Shown: in pieces, positions 9,516 through 20,792 of the stretch
Layout of the letters: the number at the start of each line of letters is the position of its first letter
Numbering within the stretch: the stretch's first letter is position 1
Source of the DNA: Mycobacterium sp. Z3061
GTDB taxonomy: Bacteria; Actinomycetota; Actinomycetes; Mycobacteriales; Mycobacteriaceae
DNA: 64,000 nt
Direction: 5' to 3'
NCBI RefSeq assembly: GCF_031583025.1
Contig: NZ_CP134062.1
Coordinates: 1,612,001-1,676,000 of the forward strand
The notes under the pieces: generated by a model
What the model was told of the DNA's origin: nothing
Seen by the model: only the letters and a program-made list of their open reading frames with translations
Databases searched by the model: none
Position numbers and translations under genes: made by a program

Positions 9516-11272
9516 GACGCGCGATGGGTGCTCTGCTCATGGCGGTGAGCGTGCTGTCCGGCTGTGCGAGCGTCCCCAGTTCGTCGGCGCCGCAGGCCAT
9601 CGGCACGGTCGAGCGGCCGGCGCCGTCCAACCTGCCCAAACCCACCCCGGGCATGGATCCCGACGTGCTGTTGCGCGAATTCCTCAAGGCCACCGCCGAC
9701 CCGGCGAACCGGCACCTGGCAGCCAGGCAGTTCCTCACCCAGTCGGCCTCCAACTCCTGGGACGACGCCGGTAGCGCGCTGCTGATCGACCATGTGGTGT
9801 TCGTCGAAACCCGTGGCGCCGAACGTGTTTCGGCGACGATGCGGGCCGACATCCTGGGCTCGCTGTCCGACATCGGAGTCTTCGAGACCGCCGAGGGTCA
9901 GCTGCCCGATCCGGGGCAGATCGAGTTGGTCAAGACCTCCGGCGGGTGGCGCATCGACCGGCTGCCCAACGGCGTGTTCCTGGACTGGCAGCAGTTCCAG
10001 TCGACCTACAAGCGGAACACGCTGTACTTCGCCGACCCCACCGGCAAGACCGTGGTGCCCGATCCGCGCTACGTCGCGGTGTCCGACCACGACCAGCTGG
10101 CCACCGAGCTCATCTCGAAGCTGCTGGCCGGCCCCCGCCCCGAGATGGCGCATACGGTGCGCAACCTGCTGGCTCCACCACTGCGGTTGCGTGGGCCGGT
10201 CACCCGGGCCGACGGTGGCAAGAGCGGAGTGGGCAAGGGCTACGGCGGCGCCCGCGTCGAACTGGAGAAGCTGTCCACCACCGACCCGCACAGCAGGGCT
10301 CTGCTTGCTGCGCAGATCATCTGGACGCTGGCGCGGGCCGACATCCGCGGGCCGTACGTCATCAACGCCGACGGCGCCCCACTGGACGACCGGTTCGCCC
10401 AGGGCTGGAACACCTCCGACGTCGCCGCCACCGACCCGGGCGTGGCCGATGGTGCCGGGGCAGGCCTGCATGCGCTGGTGGGCGGATCGCTGGTGGAACT
10501 GGACGGCCAGCACGTCACCACGGTGCCGGGCGCCTTCGGTCACATGGGGGACCAGACCGGCGCCGCACTGTCGCGCAGCGGGCGGCAGGTGGCGTCGGTG
10601 GTGACGCTGCGACGCGGAGCGCCGGACATGGCGGCGTCGTTATGGATCGGGGACCTCGGCGGCGAAGCGGTCCAGTCCGCCGACGGGCACAACCTGTCGC
10701 GGCCGAGTTGGTCGCTGGACGATGCGGTCTGGGTGGTCGTCGACGCCAACAACGTGCTGCGGGCGATCCAGGAACCAGCCACCGGACAGCCCGCCCGCAT
10801 TCCCGTGGACTCCACCGCGGTGTCCAGCCGCTTCCCCGGGCCCATCACCGATCTGCAGTTGTCCCGGGACGGTACGCGCGCGGCAATGGTGATCGGCGGA
10901 CAGGTGATCCTGGCTGGTGTCGAGCAGACGCAGGCCGGCCAGTTCGCCCTGACCTACCCGCGGCGGCTGGGCTTCGGCCTGGGAACGTCGGTGGTGTCGC
11001 TGTATTGGCGAACGGGTGACGACATCGTGGTGACCCGCAACGACGCCACCCACCCGGTGTCCTACGTCAACCTGGACGGCGTCAACTCGGATGCGCCCGC
11101 GCGCGGGCTGCAAATCCCGCTGTTCGCGATCGCGGCAAGTCCGTCCACCGTGTATGTCGCCGGTCCGCAGGGCGTGCTGATGTACTCCGCGTCTGCCGCC
11201 GAGAACCAACAGGGCTGGTCGGAGGTGCCCGGTCTGATGATCGGCGGGGCCGCGCCGGTGCTGCCGGGATAA
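9512..11272 (+). CDS. lpqB: Lipoprotein LpqB
   Basis: Secreted lipoprotein that modulates MtrB, inferred from the conserved mtrAB-lpqB operon of actinobacteria. The 586-residue protein starts with a signal peptide ending in the lipobox L-S-G-C (Cys19 would be lipidated). An N-terminal GerMN/sporulation-germination-like domain covers roughly residues 50-290, and a beta-propeller-like C-terminal half follows with repeated strands such as [11 protein letters not shown] and [10 protein letters not shown]. It overlaps mtrB by four bases. Equivalent to Rv3244c. Confidence 0.95.
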   Translation: MRRAMGALLMAVSVLSGCASVPSSSAPQAIGTVERPAPSNLPKPTPGMDPDVLLREFLKATADPANRHLAARQFLTQSASNSWDDAGSALLIDHVVFVETRGAERVSATMRADILGSLSDIGVFETAEGQLPDPGQIELVKTSGGWRIDRLPNGVFLDWQQFQSTYKRNTLYFADPTGKTVVPDPRYVAVSDHDQLATELISKLLAGPRPEMAHTVRNLLAPPLRLRGPVTRADGGKSGVGKGYGGARVELEKLSTTDPHSRALLAAQIIWTLARADIRGPYVINADGAPLDDRFAQGWNTSDVAATDPGVADGAGAGLHALVGGSLVELDGQHVTTVPGAFGHMGDQTGAALSRSGRQVASVVTLRRGAPDMAASLWIGDLGGEAVQSADGHNLSRPSWSLDDAVWVVVDANNVLRAIQEPATGQPARIPVDSTAVSSRFPGPITDLQLSRDGTRAAMVIGGQVILAGVEQTQAGQFALTYPRRLGFGLGTSVVSLYWRTGDDIVVTRNDATHPVSYVNLDGVNSDAPARGLQIPLFAIAASPSTVYVAGPQGVLMYSASAAENQQGWSEVPGLMIGGAAPVLPG

Positions 11273-11316
11273 CTGCGCCGGCACCGGCTAATCTGCTGGT
11301 GAGGAGGCGCTTGCCG

Positions 11317-12147
11317 ATGTCGCCCAAGGTTCCTTTCCTGCGTTGGGACGACCCGTTCCGCGCCTTGGAGATGCTGGCTTCCCTCTGGTCGTCGACCGGG
11401 ATACCGTCGGTCGGCGCCCACGCGGTGGCAATGCCCTACCGGACCCTGTTCGCGACGTTGCAGCAGCTGCTGGTCGGCAAGGAAGTCACCGTCCGCATCG
11501 GCGATCAGGACGTGACGCTGACCGTCGTCGAGCTGGAATCGGAGCTGGATCCCCAGGGGTTGCCGGTGGGTCAGCTCGGCGAGGTGCGGGTGGCGGCTCG
11601 CGACATCTGCTGGGCGGACAACCGTCTGCAGAGTGCGGTCGCCGTGATGCGCAACGTGCACATCCGTCCCGGGGTACCGCCGCTGGTCATTGCGGCTCCG
11701 ACGGAATTGACTACCGAGCTGCCGAAAGACGTCTTCGACCATGTGCTGGAGCAGGCGGCGCCCCATCTGCGCAGCGAGTCGGGGGAGGACGGGACCGCGC
11801 TGTTGAGCTGGGCACGCCGTCCGGGCCTGGGTGGGCTCGAGGTGGACGCAGACGTGGTGGGCTCGACGCTGTGGCTGCGCCCGCGCGCGGTGGTGGCAGG
11901 GCAGCGGCGGTGGAAGTTGCCGTTGCGCGCACCCGCGTATCAGGTGCCGTTGCCGGAGTTGCCGCACGGCCTGATGATCACCGGAGTCGAGCTGACACCG
12001 GAATCCCTGCACCTGTCCGGGCTGCTGCCCGAATGGCGGATGGAACTGCCGTTGCGGGCGCTCGAAGACCTGATCACGCGGCTGAGTCAGGGGGCGCTGA
12101 GCTTCAGCTGGCCGTCACTGTGGTGGGGCTCCGACTCCGGCGAGTGA
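11317..12147 (+). CDS. Conserved protein of unknown function (Rv3243c-like)
   Basis: A protein of 276 residues that I know only by position: it follows lpqB as Rv3243c does in M. tuberculosis. No catalytic motif, signal peptide or long membrane helix is obvious. The second half alternates beta-strand-like stretches (R-W-K-L-P-L-R-A-P-A-Y, H-G-L-M-I-T-G-V-E-L) that suggest a lipid- or membrane-associated beta-rich fold. I start it at ATG 11317 because GAGGAGG (11301-11307) stands about ten bases ahead; an in-frame GTG at 11299 would swallow that ribosome-binding site. Confidence 0.75.
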   Translation: MSPKVPFLRWDDPFRALEMLASLWSSTGIPSVGAHAVAMPYRTLFATLQQLLVGKEVTVRIGDQDVTLTVVELESELDPQGLPVGQLGEVRVAARDICWADNRLQSAVAVMRNVHIRPGVPPLVIAAPTELTTELPKDVFDHVLEQAAPHLRSESGEDGTALLSWARRPGLGGLEVDADVVGSTLWLRPRAVVAGQRRWKLPLRAPAYQVPLPELPHGLMITGVELTPESLHLSGLLPEWRMELPLRALEDLITRLSQGALSFSWPSLWWGSDSGE

Positions 12148-12451
12148 ATTACATTAATGTAAATTACACCGCTGTAATTTATGGTTCGAATTTGCTGGCC
12201 GGCCATTAATCGGGCGAATTTTGCGGTGTGCCAATTGGCCGTGTTCATGTCACGAATTGGTCGCGTAGCACAGCTTCGGTGCCCAAAACCCCTCGCCGCG
12301 TAACTATTTGGGAAAGACACCGTCACGGCGCGGCTGGGGCTTGGCATCGGTTCGGCAACCATCAACTTTGGGCTCTAGGCAAGAATTCGGCGCGCCGATA
12401 CGGTTCCCCATTGTCATTAATTGCGGGGGCAATTGGGGAGATTGAACGGAG
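12148..12451. promoter_or_regulatory. AT-rich intergenic region with three N4-spaced dyads
   Basis: About 300 bp without a supported gene. Directly after the upstream stop lie two dyads of the form TTACA-N4-TGTAA: 12149-12162 with TTAA in the middle, and 12164-12177 with CCGC. Their centres are 15 bp apart. A third dyad, AATTGC-GGGG-GCAATT (12419-12434), is just before the next gene. The low GC content here contrasts with the neighbours. I see no RNA gene. Confidence 0.5.
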
Positions 12452-12991
12452 TTGGCGTTGCGGATAATCGATCGATTCTGCGTAGCGGTTGCGGCCGGCG
12501 CGGGGTTGTGCGGAGCTGCGCTGGCATTGAGTCCGGGCGCGGTGGCCACTCCGCTGCGGACCGGTGGTGGGAACTGCATTGAGCAACAGATGGGCTTCGC
12601 TGCGGGGCCGGTAGCAGCGGCGCCCGTGGTGCTGCCAGGTCCGGTGCCGATCGCGCCGGCGGTGCCGGTTGTGCCGCCGGTGCCGGTTGTGCCGCCCGTG
12701 CCCGTGGTTCCTCCGGTGGCGCCGGTGGTCCCGGTCGCGGGCGCGGGAGCCGGCGCGGCCGAGGCGGCGCCGGCGGCTGCGCCGATCGCGACGCAGGCGG
12801 GGACGGGCAAGGGTGCGCCGATGACTCCCTCGAGTGGCAAGGCCGCTGACCCGGTCGTGCTGCCCGGGCCGCAGGCGCCGGCGCCGCAGGCCGTTGCCGC
12901 CGAGGTGCCCTCGGCGCCGATTCCAGCCGTCTTGGCCGGCACGACGACAGCGCTTCCGGCGTGTGGGGCGGTGGGCGTACCGGCGCAGTAG
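12452..12991 (+). CDS. Secreted proline/valine-rich protein, unknown function
   Basis: A 179-residue protein with an N-terminal hydrophobic signal-like segment (V-A-V-A-A-G-A-G-L-C-G-A-A-L-A-L) and likely cleavage after A-V-A. The middle is a low-complexity run built on P-V-V-P-P-V repeats, followed by an Ala/Pro-rich tail. Only two Cys remain in the mature part (G-N-C-I-E and P-A-C-G), so they could form a disulfide. The start is uncertain: TTG 12452 has a short GGAG-like sequence before it, and TTG 12458 is also possible. Such proteins are common among mycobacterial exported proteins, but I recognise no family. Confidence 0.6.
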   Translation: MALRIIDRFCVAVAAGAGLCGAALALSPGAVATPLRTGGGNCIEQQMGFAAGPVAAAPVVLPGPVPIAPAVPVVPPVPVVPPVPVVPPVAPVVPVAGAGAGAAEAAPAAAPIATQAGTGKGAPMTPSSGKAADPVVLPGPQAPAPQAVAAEVPSAPIPAVLAGTTTALPACGAVGVPAQ

Positions 12992-13360
12992 TTACGGAAT
13001 CCCGGTGGCGCCGAGAGTGAAGGCGGTGCACAGGATGACGAACTGGCCGAAGCAGCACAACAGCGGCACGGCGAAGTGCAGTCGTTGGCGTTTCCACAAG
13101 TGGGCGTAGGTCCCCATAACGATCTCGAGGATGATCAGGACGGCGGTTCCCACCCCACTGATCAGCACCGCCTCCCGGAGATGGGCTCCTCGATCGCAGT
13201 GCACATGGTGAATGCGGCACTGGTCGTGTGGATCGGCGGTCACGAGCAGGGCCAGATTCAGCAGCACGGTGAAAACCACCAGCACGGCATGCAGCGCGAC
13301 GAGCCCGACCGCCCCGCCGTTTCCCCGTCCCGTTCGGAAGGCTGGATTCTGGGCTGTCAT
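12992..13360 (-). CDS. Small membrane protein, unknown function
   Basis: A 122-residue protein with three clear hydrophobic segments: V-A-L-H-A-V-L-V-V-F-T-V-L-L-N-L, V-G-T-A-V-L-I-I-L-E-I-V-M-G and A-V-P-L-L-C-C-F-G-Q-F-V-I-L. A Cys/His-containing loop, C-R-I-H-H-V-H-C-D-R-G-A-H, lies between helices one and two and could bind a metal. I start at ATG 13360 because everything upstream in frame looks like non-coding GC-rich read-through. It is convergent with the PV-rich gene, whose stop is one base away. Confidence 0.55.
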   Translation of the reverse strand: MTAQNPAFRTGRGNGGAVGLVALHAVLVVFTVLLNLALLVTADPHDQCRIHHVHCDRGAHLREAVLISGVGTAVLIILEIVMGTYAHLWKRQRLHFAVPLLCCFGQFVILCTAFTLGATGIP

Positions 13361-13709
13361 CGCCCGATTGTCGGTTACTTTCCGGCTTCGCGCAGAGCTC
13401 GTCGAAACTTCGGCGCCGGCCACAGCTATCCGGCTGCAACCCTGCAGAGTCTGTATCAACACATCTTCGGTGGCTGCCGATGAATCCATCGATCTTCGTC
13501 TCCACCTCGCAGTCGCGCGGTGGCCCGATGATGCACGACGCGGGGCGGTCTCGACGTTCTGCGCAAGCGTGAAGTCCTCGTCGAACAGACCCGCCCAGCA
13601 CCCGGAGTGCGACACGTGGGCAACGGAGAACCCCACGGCCCACGGCAAGGCCGATGAAATGTCACTGATGTCCTGAGGCACCACACCGCGTCGGCGGCAT
13701 CGGGTATAC
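13361..13709. other. Region without supported gene
   Basis: About 350 bp between the small membrane protein and the SOS box of the HNH gene. Open frames exist on both strands, but their residue composition is that of GC-rich shadow translation and I recognise no family. It may hold the 5' control region of the small membrane protein or decayed coding DNA. Confidence 0.4.
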
Positions 13710-13725
13710 TCGAACATATGTTCGA
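13705..13725 (+). promoter_or_regulatory. -10 box and LexA (SOS) box over the start codon
   Basis: TATACT (13705-13710) sits seven bases before the ATG at 13718. The perfect dyad TCGAAC-ATAT-GTTCGA (13710-13725), which is the mycobacterial/Gram-positive LexA consensus, runs from the end of the -10 box through the start codon. LexA bound here would cover the transcription start, so the gene should be DNA-damage inducible and leaderless. Confidence 0.85.
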
Positions 13726-15223
13726 TAGATTGCCGTGCCTTCCGTGTGGGTTGGCGGAATATGACGGCTACCTGGCGGAGGTGGTGGCTCACCGGCGGGC
13801 GCTGCTGGAACAGACCGAGGAGTCGGTGGGCTGGGTGGCGCGCATTGGTGGGGCGGCGCGGGTGGTCAATCAGGGTGCGGCGGCGGAGTTGGTGGCGGTG
13901 GGGGCGTTGTTCGCCCACCGTTTGGTGGGCGGTGGGGAGCGGGGGCAGTGGGCGATCGACACGGTCAAGGCGGTGGCGGGGGAGGTGGCTGCGGGGTTGC
14001 GGATCAGTCAGGGCCGCGCGGAGACCAAGGTGCGTTATGCCCGGGCGATGCGGGAGCGGCTGCCGCAGGTGGCGGCGGTGTTCTGCGCCGGGGACATTGA
14101 CTATGAGGCATTCACGACGATCGTGTACCGCACGGATCTGATCGAGGACCCCCAGGTGCTGGCGGCGGTGGATGCCACGGTCGCGGCGCGGGTGACGCGC
14201 TGGCCGTCGCTGAGCCGGGGGCGGCTCTCGGCGAAGGTGGATGCGATCGTGGCCCGCGCCGATGCCGATGCGCTGCGCCGCCGCACAGAGGTGGTTCAGG
14301 CCGAGCGGGAGGTGTGGATCAGCCCGCCCCAGGACGGGCTGGCGCAGATCGAGGGACGCCTGCGCGCCACCGATGCCCAGGCGATCGATGCGCGGCTGTC
14401 AGCGTTGGCGGCCACGGTCTGCGGCAACGATCCGCGCACCCTGGCGCAGCGCCGCGCCGATGCCCTGGGGGCCTTGGCCGCCGGTGGCACCCGGCTGGGT
14501 TGTGAGTGCGCGCGCCCGGACTGCACCGCCGCCGGGCGCAAGCCGGCCAGCCCGGTGGTGATTCATGTGATCGCCGAGCAGGCCACCCTCAATGGCCGCA
14601 GCGACCAGCCGGGGTGCCTGATGGGCGGTGAGGACCTGATCACCCCCGAGCTGCTGGCCGAGTTGGCGTTGACGGCCAAGCAGGTGCCGTTGATCCACCC
14701 CGGCTACGCCGCACCCGAACCCCACTACCACCCTTCGCAGGCGTTGGCCGATTTCGTGCGGGCCCGGGATTTGACGTGCCGCTGGCCGGGTTGCGAGGTG
14801 CCGGCCATCCACTGCGATCTCGACCACACCATCCCCTGGGCCCAGGGCGGGCCCACCCATGCGGGCAACATGAAGTGTTACTGCCGCACCCATCATTTGA
14901 TGAAAACGTTCTGGGGCTGGACTGAGAAACAACTCGCCGACGGCACCCTGATCCTGACCAGCCCCGGCGGGGACACCCACGTCACCACCCCCGGGTCTGC
15001 GTTGTTGTTTCCCAGCCTGTGTCACGCCGTGGGCGGCATGCCCGCCCCTGAAGCCCAGACTCCACCCACCGATTACTGCGCCGAGCGCACCGCGATGATG
15101 CCCACCCGCCGCCGCACCCGCACCCAGGCCCGCGCCGCGCGCGTGGCCGCCGAACGCCGCGCCAACCACCACGCCCGCACCACCGCCACCGGCCCACCCG
15201 ACGACGAACCCCCACCCTTCTAG
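13718..15223 (+). CDS. HNH endonuclease-domain protein of the 13E12 repeat family (DUF222)
   Basis: A 501-residue protein with an N-terminal DUF222 domain (about 10-300) and a C-terminal HNH nuclease domain: C-R-W-P-G-C, then I-H-C-D-L-D-H-T-I-P-W, N-M-K-C-Y-C-R-T-H-H. The Cys pairs and His residues form the zinc-stabilised beta-beta-alpha-metal site. The tail is Arg-rich and could bind nucleic acid. Members are abundant in mycobacteria, often in repeat elements (REP13E12), and several are LexA-controlled. The biological role is unknown. The start is fixed by the SOS/-10 region. It is convergent with the L,D-transpeptidase gene, overlapping by four bases. Confidence 0.9.
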   Translation: MFDRLPCLPCGLAEYDGYLAEVVAHRRALLEQTEESVGWVARIGGAARVVNQGAAAELVAVGALFAHRLVGGGERGQWAIDTVKAVAGEVAAGLRISQGRAETKVRYARAMRERLPQVAAVFCAGDIDYEAFTTIVYRTDLIEDPQVLAAVDATVAARVTRWPSLSRGRLSAKVDAIVARADADALRRRTEVVQAEREVWISPPQDGLAQIEGRLRATDAQAIDARLSALAATVCGNDPRTLAQRRADALGALAAGGTRLGCECARPDCTAAGRKPASPVVIHVIAEQATLNGRSDQPGCLMGGEDLITPELLAELALTAKQVPLIHPGYAAPEPHYHPSQALADFVRARDLTCRWPGCEVPAIHCDLDHTIPWAQGGPTHAGNMKCYCRTHHLMKTFWGWTEKQLADGTLILTSPGGDTHVTTPGSALLFPSLCHAVGGMPAPEAQTPPTDYCAERTAMMPTRRRTRTQARAARVAAERRANHHARTTATGPPDDEPPPF

Positions 15224-16116
15224 CTGGGCGGCCGATCGGGGTTGAGGGTCGACGGTTGCGGCGGCTTGACGTCGGCTTCCTTGCCGCTGTCGACAGCCGG
15301 GACACCCTCTTTGACGATCACCGGGTCACCAACGTGGACGGTGTTGAAGTACCACTCCGCGTCGGTGGGGCTCAGGCTGATGCAGCCGTGACTGACGTTG
15401 TCGACGCCCATCGCGTTGACCGCCCACGGCGCCGAATGGACGTACAGACCGTGGTTGGTGATGCGGACGGCATAGTCGACCTGCAGCCGGTAACCGTCGG
15501 GGTTGTCGACGGGAATGCCGACGCTGCTCGAATCCATCATCACCGAGCGGTCTTTGGCCAGCACGCTGTAGGTTCCCACCGGCGTCGCGTACTCCGGCCT
15601 GCCCATCGACGCCGGCAACACTCCCGCTTCACCGAAGTGCGACCGGTGATGCGGCGCCGGGAGGGCCGGCGGCGCCGTATCGGCTTCCACCCCGTCGATG
15701 CTGACGGTGAAGGTGTGGTTGGTGACATCCGCGACGCCGACCACGGCCGGACCCGTCTTGAACTCCGTGCGCAGACCGCCCACCGAGAGCGCCACGGTGC
15801 TGTGTGCCGGCCAGAACCGGTCGGGCACCCATTGCACGACGTTGCTGTCCACCCACTCGAATTTGCCGCTCATCGCGGGCGCCGATGTCACTTCGATGGC
15901 GCGCTCCACGGCCTCACGATCCGCGACCGGACTGCCGAAAGTCACCACGACCGGGTGGGCGACACCCACGACGGAGCCGCGTACGGGCAGCATCGCGACG
16001 ATGCCGGAATAGCCGCTCGAGGTGCTTGCCGCCATCAGCGTTACACCGGCGTGCCCCGCGATCACCGTCGAAGTGATACACAGGAACGCCAGCAGAGACC
16101 GGATCGCCGCCCGCAT
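15220..16116 (-). CDS. L,D-transpeptidase (YkuD domain), exported
   Basis: Periplasmic enzyme that forms 3-3 cross-links in peptidoglycan or attaches proteins to it. It is 298 residues with an N-terminal hydrophobic signal or anchor (I-R-S-L-L-A-F-L-C-I-T-S-T-V-I-A), an Ig-like domain (about 45-125, H-P-V-V-V-T-F) and the YkuD catalytic domain (about 130-275). The motif is H-G-L-Y-V-H-S with S-H-G-C-I-S-L-S, where Cys is the nucleophile. The usual Asn after H-G-C-x is replaced by Ser. The C-terminal tail is Pro/Lys-rich. It lies in the block inserted between the Rv3243c-like and Rv3242c-like genes. Confidence 0.9.
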   Translation of the reverse strand: MRAAIRSLLAFLCITSTVIAGHAGVTLMAASTSSGYSGIVAMLPVRGSVVGVAHPVVVTFGSPVADREAVERAIEVTSAPAMSGKFEWVDSNVVQWVPDRFWPAHSTVALSVGGLRTEFKTGPAVVGVADVTNHTFTVSIDGVEADTAPPALPAPHHRSHFGEAGVLPASMGRPEYATPVGTYSVLAKDRSVMMDSSSVGIPVDNPDGYRLQVDYAVRITNHGLYVHSAPWAVNAMGVDNVSHGCISLSPTDAEWYFNTVHVGDPVIVKEGVPAVDSGKEADVKPPQPSTLNPDRPPS

Positions 16117-16285
16117 GGCTTTTTCTCCAGGGTCAATTTGTCGGATGGGTAATAAGACGTCGCTGCTCGAATGGTAGGGCCGCCACCAGCGCGTAAACGT
16201 AAGCGCGCGTGCGCAAGTCGGTCAGTGTTTGGTTACAAGTCGGTCTCCATCCGGCCTTGTCACCCCCTACGGCGACACTGTGCTC

Positions 16286-16927
16286 ATGCTCGACTTGCTC
16301 GACCTGGTTGCGCCGCTGCAATGCGGCGGCTGCGGAGTTCCGGCAACCCGATGGTGTCCGGCGTGCGCCGCCGCACTCGCCGTCGAGCCGGGCGAGCCGC
16401 TGGTGATCAGTCCCCGCATCGACCCGGAAGTCCCCGTGTTCGCGCTCGGTCGCTATACCGGCGTCCGCCGCCAGGCCGTCCTGGCGCTCAAGGAGCGCGG
16501 CCGCTCAGACCTGGTGACACCCCTGGCGCACGCCCTGGCCGTCGGCCTCCACCGGCTCTGTAGCTGGGGCATGGTGGAAACCCCGCTGACGATCGTGCCC
16601 GCGCCCACCCGGCGATCCGCTGCCCGCCGGCGCGGCGGGGATCCGATCGCCCGGATCGCGCATGCCGCCGTGGCCGCCAATCCCGACGTCACGGTCACCG
16701 CCGCGTTGCGCATGCGGGGCCTGGCCCGCGACTCGGTGGGCCTGGACAGCTCAGCCCGCGAACGCAACATCGCCGGCCGGGTTCGGCTGCGCGGTCCACT
16801 GCCCGACACCGAGGTGTTGGTCGTCGACGACGTCGTAACCACCGGGGCCACGGCCCGGGAATCCGTTCGGGTGCTGCGGACCGCCGGCGTGCGGGTAGCC
16901 GCGGTTCTCGCCATCGCCGCCGCGTGA
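16286..16927 (+). CDS. ComF/phosphoribosyltransferase-family protein
   Basis: A 213-residue protein with an N-terminal zinc-finger-like pair (C-G-G-C-G, then C-P-A-C-A) and a type I phosphoribosyltransferase domain with the PRPP loop V-V-D-D-V-V-T-T-G-A-T near residues 180-190. ComF relatives support DNA uptake in other bacteria; in mycobacteria the role is unknown. ATG 16286 gives the same length and N-terminus that I recall for Rv3242c; GTG codons at 16280 and 16229 are also in frame. It is followed by hpf and secA1 as in M. tuberculosis. Confidence 0.82.
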   Translation: MLDLLDLVAPLQCGGCGVPATRWCPACAAALAVEPGEPLVISPRIDPEVPVFALGRYTGVRRQAVLALKERGRSDLVTPLAHALAVGLHRLCSWGMVETPLTIVPAPTRRSAARRRGGDPIARIAHAAVAANPDVTVTAALRMRGLARDSVGLDSSARERNIAGRVRLRGPLPDTEVLVVDDVVTTGATARESVRVLRTAGVRVAAVLAIAAA

Positions 16928-17147
16928 AGAACTCGCAACAGGTCTGCGAATGGGGTGGCACGGTGAGGCGAACAAGGGCTAACGTCGACAACACCAGCAG
17001 CACCCGCGGTAGGAGGTGAGAATACGATCTCTTGCTCCGGCGGGCAGCCTGCGGCGGTGGCTCTTTCGTACCGCTCTAACCCCGTCGGCGCGTATCTGAA
17101 TCAGTGCCGGGCACGCAGGTCGCGTGTGACGTGAAAAGAGAAACGAG

Positions 17148-17858
17148 TTGTCACGAATGCCAAGGCTTACCGCGGATTCCGAGCAGGTTCTCGATGCAGC
17201 CGGAACCGAAGACCAGGCCGAACCGACGGCCAACGCCGAGATCGTGTTCAAAGGGCGCAACGTCGAGATACCCGATCATTTCCGTGTCTACGTTTCACAG
17301 AAGCTCGCCCGCTGCGAGCGGTTCGACAAGACCATCTACCTTTTCGACGTCGAGCTTGACCATGAGCGCAACCGCCGCCAACGCAAGGCCTGTCAGCGCA
17401 TAGAGATCACCGCCCGCGGTCGCGGCCCGGTCGTGCGCGGCGAGGCTTGCGCCGACAGTTTCTATGCGGCGCTGGAATCAGCCGTCGCCAAGCTGGAGAA
17501 CCGGCTGCGCCGTGGCAAAGATCGCCGCAAGGTGCATTACGGCGACAAGACGCCGGTGTCGTTGGCCGAGGCCACCGCGGTGCTGCCGCCGCCGGAGAAG
17601 GCGTTCAACGCCGAACCGGCCGATGCGCACGATCACCTGGGCGCCGAGCCGGACCGCAAGGACCATAAAGACCACCAGCCGGGCAAGGTGGTGCGCACCA
17701 AGGAGCACCCGGCCAAGCCGATGTCGGTCGACGACGCGCTCTACGAGATGGAGCTCGTCGGGCACGACTTCTTCCTGTTCTTCGACAAGGAGACCGAGCG
17801 GCCGTCGGTGGTTTATCGCAGGCACGCCTACGACTACGGCCTGATCAGATTGGCCTGA
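17148..17858 (+). CDS. hpf: Long-form ribosome hibernation promoting factor
   Basis: A 236-residue protein. Residues about 30-125 are the HPF/RaiA domain that binds the 30S decoding region in resting cells (V-F-K-G-R-N-V-E-I-P-D-H-F-R-V-Y-V). A charged linker with D-H-K-D-H-Q follows, then a C-terminal dimerisation domain (about 178-236: A-L-Y-E-M-E-L-V-G-H-D-F-F-L-F) as in other long HPFs. In mycobacteria the orthologue (Rv3241c, also called MPY) stabilises hibernating ribosomes under zinc starvation. TTG 17148 follows AAAGAG by seven bases; ATG 17157 in the same frame is the alternative. Confidence 0.9.
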   Translation: MSRMPRLTADSEQVLDAAGTEDQAEPTANAEIVFKGRNVEIPDHFRVYVSQKLARCERFDKTIYLFDVELDHERNRRQRKACQRIEITARGRGPVVRGEACADSFYAALESAVAKLENRLRRGKDRRKVHYGDKTPVSLAEATAVLPPPEKAFNAEPADAHDHLGAEPDRKDHKDHQPGKVVRTKEHPAKPMSVDDALYEMELVGHDFFLFFDKETERPSVVYRRHAYDYGLIRLA

Positions 17859-17920
17859 TCACCCCGTCACCTAGGATGGGGGTCGCCTGAAAGACTCCTA
17901 CCCAACAGGGGAACAAAGCT

Positions 17921-20767
<2,847 letters not shown>

Positions 20768-20792
20768 CTAGATCAGCGCCCGACGCCGAGGA

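Noticed and set aside
12992-13918. 308-codon version of the small membrane protein
   Set aside because: The upstream 186 codons run through the SOS box and start of the HNH gene on the other strand and have no protein-like pattern; the ATG at 13360 gives a clean membrane protein.
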